The position numbers and the translations under genes were made by a program. The notes under the pieces were generated by a model. It was not told where the DNA came from and made no database searches. It was given only the letters and a program-made list of their open reading frames with translations. A stretch of 64,000 nt of DNA, taken from assembly GCA_029204045.2 (NCBI GenBank), contig CM055066.1, positions 62,001 through 126,000 of the forward strand, written 5' to 3'. This DNA comes from Tillandsia leiboldiana. Taxonomy: Eukaryota; Streptophyta; Magnoliopsida; Poales; Bromeliaceae. This document shows, in pieces, positions 62,101 to 64,000 of the stretch (positions are counted from its first letter, which is position 1; every line of letters begins with the position of its first letter).

Positions 62101-63140
62101 CAATCAGAAGAACTAAGAGCAAGGTTAACCTCGGGTAAGCTAGATCCTAACCTGATAGTGGAATCAGAAGGGTTGGGTACATCAGTCAACATGTTCAGCT
62201 GACGCTCAGGAGGAGCTCCATTCTTTTTCGGCGCGGAAGGCCGAGTCTTGCGATAATAGCAGTCCTTTGCAAAGTGGTTCGTCTTCCCGCACACAAAGCA
62301 TCCAGAATTCACTCCACTCCCATTAGGTGCAGGCTTCTTAAAGTTTGGGTTGAACTTTCTATGTTGGAAAGGCTTCTTCTTAAAGTTCCTAAAGGGTTGG
62401 AAATTTCTACCCGTAGGTTTTGGGTTCTCTACTAGGTTGGCTTGGGTAGAAGGGTCGCTAGGCTTCTTATCTCTAGCTCGGTTGATTTCTTCTATCCTAA
62501 GAGATCTTAGGACAAAATTCAGGAAAAATTCTCTTTGAGTGTGGTTCAGATCATTGGCATGGCTAGACCAGAAAGGAGGCAACTTATCTATTAAAGTGGC
62601 AACTAGAAAACTCTCATCTAGATCTATACCACCAGATCTAAGCTGCTCAATAATGTACTCAAAATCTTGAAGCTGGCCAGACATTGGTTTACTATCTACT
62701 AATTTAAACTTAAGCAAATCTGAAGCTTGGTATCTCTTCTTAGTAGGATCAATCTGGCCATACTTCTGTTCTAAGGAAATCCAGAGTTCCCTAGCAGTCT
62801 GAATTCTACAGTAAATATTATAAAGCTTATCAGAAAGGGTGCTAAGGATCCGGTTCAGACAATGATAATTAATCATAATAGGATCAGTAGGAGGCACAGG
62901 TATAGGTGGAGGTGCAACAGCAGGAGGAGTAGGAGCACTCTGAGACTGGCTGCGAGTCTAGGGGCGATTTGCCGCAGACTGAATAGCACCATCAGGTGCA
63001 GTTTCATTACCATTCTCAACAGGATCTGAGATGGCAGAAACAAGCCCTAGCGTGGTAAGCCAAAACCGCATTTAATTCTGCCACCTTCTAAAATTACGAC
63101 CATCAAAAGTAAACGGCTTCGCCGAATACGAATCCTCCAT
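59142..63140 (-). pseudogene. Copia Gag-Pol polyprotein with four in-frame stop codons
   Basis: One frame of 1333 codons from ATG 63,140 (MEDSYSAKPFTFDGRNFRRW) to the final stop at 59,142-59,144. Gag has the UBN2-like core and a CCHC knuckle CFVCGKTNHFAKDC (~62,260-62,301). Then come protease WWIDTGANVHAC (~62,075-62,105) and integrase with WHGRLGHVNF, HSDVC, LRSDRGGEY and GVAERKNRTL. RT follows with QMDIKTAFLNGDLQ, SLYGLKQAP and LNVDDILIFG, where the first residue of the usual YVDD is Asn. RNase H has FSDANW and MESELIAL. Stops: TAA at 63,074-63,072, TAG at 62,960-62,958, TGA at 60,584-60,582 (in QNHT*EL, usually Trp) and TAA at 59,936-59,934 (in N*SHY, usually Gln). There are no frameshifts, so decay is by point mutation only. 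Confidence 0.92.
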
Positions 63141-63903
63141 TACTCAGAATCTATTTAAACAATAACCTACTACAATATCACAAAATTGTTTTATGTTAAA
63201 AAACAATTAATCTAAGTTGACAGGTTTAATTTTAATTAACAAAGTAACAAATAAACAATGTTTTAACTAACAGTGTTAGAAGAATTAATTATACTATCAC
63301 AACTATGTTAATAATTAATCAACTGTACTCAGTTTCAGAAGAATCAAATATTAAACAGTGTAGATTGATAAGTTATACTAACACAATATTATTAATTAAA
63401 CAACAGTATTGACAGTTTAATAAAATGATTCGAAACAGTGTTCACAGTTTAAACAAATAGCATGCTTAACAATATCAATACAGTAAGTACGACAGAGTTG
63501 AATGTAAATAACTGTGTAGATTAATTAACACAATATTATTCTAACAGTACTAGACGAATTAAATAAATAACTAGTTCACAGTACGGACACTATTAGACTA
63601 ATAGTACTAACAATATATAGATGTATCACAGAGATGACATATAACAGTGTAAATAACACAACTATACTATTAGTGCAAAGTACGGACACTAATTTAGTTA
63701 ACAGTATAGTATAACAAAATAATTTTATGAAGTATACTAATCACATAACAGTATACTAACAATTTTAAATACTAACATAGAATATACGGTCAACTAATTA
63801 TTTAAATAAACTAATTAAATATTTATCTTAATCACATAGTATACTCACAGTATGTTAAAAATATATATGAAAATATAAATTAAATTAAATCTCGCTTCTA
63901 GAA
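63141..63903 (-). other. AT-rich 5' leader of the copia element with ACAGT repeats
   Basis: About 760 bp of TTAATTAA-like sequence with many ACAGT words on the plus strand (AACAGTGTT, AACAGTATTGACAG, CACAGTACGGACACTA twice with variation). No open frame. This is an unusually long, internally repetitive leader between LTR and gag. Confidence 0.6.
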
Positions 63904-64000
63904 TGTTGGAAAAATTTATCTTTTCAAATTAATTCTTTTAAATAATTAAAACTTAATTTAAACTTGAAATACTATTTAGCAAAGTTTAGATGAAGCCTGT
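63904..64000 (-). repeat. Start of the 5' LTR of the copia element (partial)
   Basis: 97 bases beginning TGTTGGAAAAATTTATCTTT, matching 57,784-57,880 except for two T/C differences. It continues beyond the window. Confidence 0.92.

Larger units (their letters stand above)
57784..64000 (-). mobile_element. Ty1/copia retrotransposon, minus strand, truncated by the window edge
   Basis: The 3' LTR lies at 57,784-58,592 (plus-strand left), the polyprotein frame runs 63,140 to 59,142 on the minus strand, and the 5' LTR starts at 63,904 and runs off the window. The 97 visible bases of the second LTR differ from the first at two positions. Integrase precedes RT, the copia order. No canonical TGGTATCAGAGC primer site is visible next to the 5' LTR (minus strand TTCTAGAAGCGAGATT follows it). 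The element is dead in cis because of four stops. Confidence 0.92.

Noticed and set aside
59344..62538. Plus-strand open frames of 60-100 codons across the copia element
   Set aside because: They are antisense shadows of the minus-strand polyprotein.

Overview
The window is nuclear DNA of a flowering plant, most likely a monocot. The evidence is the plant-type telomere motif (CCCTAAA/TTTAGGG) inside the sequence, plant chromovirus, copia and Mutator elements, and a plastid-type cis-prenyltransferase gene with a GC-rich first exon and AT-rich later exons. The species cannot be named from the sequence. Only one ordinary host gene is well supported; repeats and transposable elements fill nearly everything else.

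Layout. 1-1.3 kb: a gypsy reverse-transcriptase scrap, a 100-N gap, and a leader-like segment that recurs at 35.1-35.5 kb, here split by a Mutator-type MITE. 1.9-34.1 kb: one large repeat province. Its family alternates ~0.2-0.3 kb GC-rich islands (short GGTCCAA-type subrepeats) with ~1.2 kb of very AT-rich DNA. Copies are old and scrambled at the edges, but 16.1-29.7 kb is a well preserved head-to-tail array with a period of about 1.55 kb, and each copy carries a (TA)n tract of different length. A 3.56-kb Mutator-like element (9.9-13.4 kb), a 616-bp MITE carrying telomere-like DNA (25.2-25.8 kb) and smaller insertions sit in this province. 34.2-35.9 kb: a MITE of the same Mutator family, then the second leader-like copy.

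35.9-47.6 kb: a complete young Ty3/gypsy element of chromovirus type with 3.0-kb LTRs and a 5-bp target duplication. A 473-bp terminal-repeat miniature element (TRIM) with two identical LTRs interrupts its gag. 47.6-49.0 kb: an AT-rich, MITE-like segment with two perfect hairpins. 49.4-54.3 kb: a three-exon cis-prenyltransferase gene whose 3.7-kb second intron holds nested transposons. 54.3-57.8 kb: no gene seen. 57.8-64.0 kb: a minus-strand Ty1/copia element with four in-frame stops that runs off the right edge.

How the parts relate. The 3.56-kb Mutator-like element keeps the transposase C-terminus (SWIM and CCHC zinc motifs) and a convergent two-exon gene for a small GRF zinc-finger membrane protein, but has lost the catalytic region, where GCAGCAAG-type repeats now stand. 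It therefore cannot move itself. The 545-bp MITE at 34.2 kb shares its ends. The insertion order at the gypsy locus is clear: MITE-like DNA first, then the gypsy element (about two dozen differences between its LTRs), then the TRIM (no differences).
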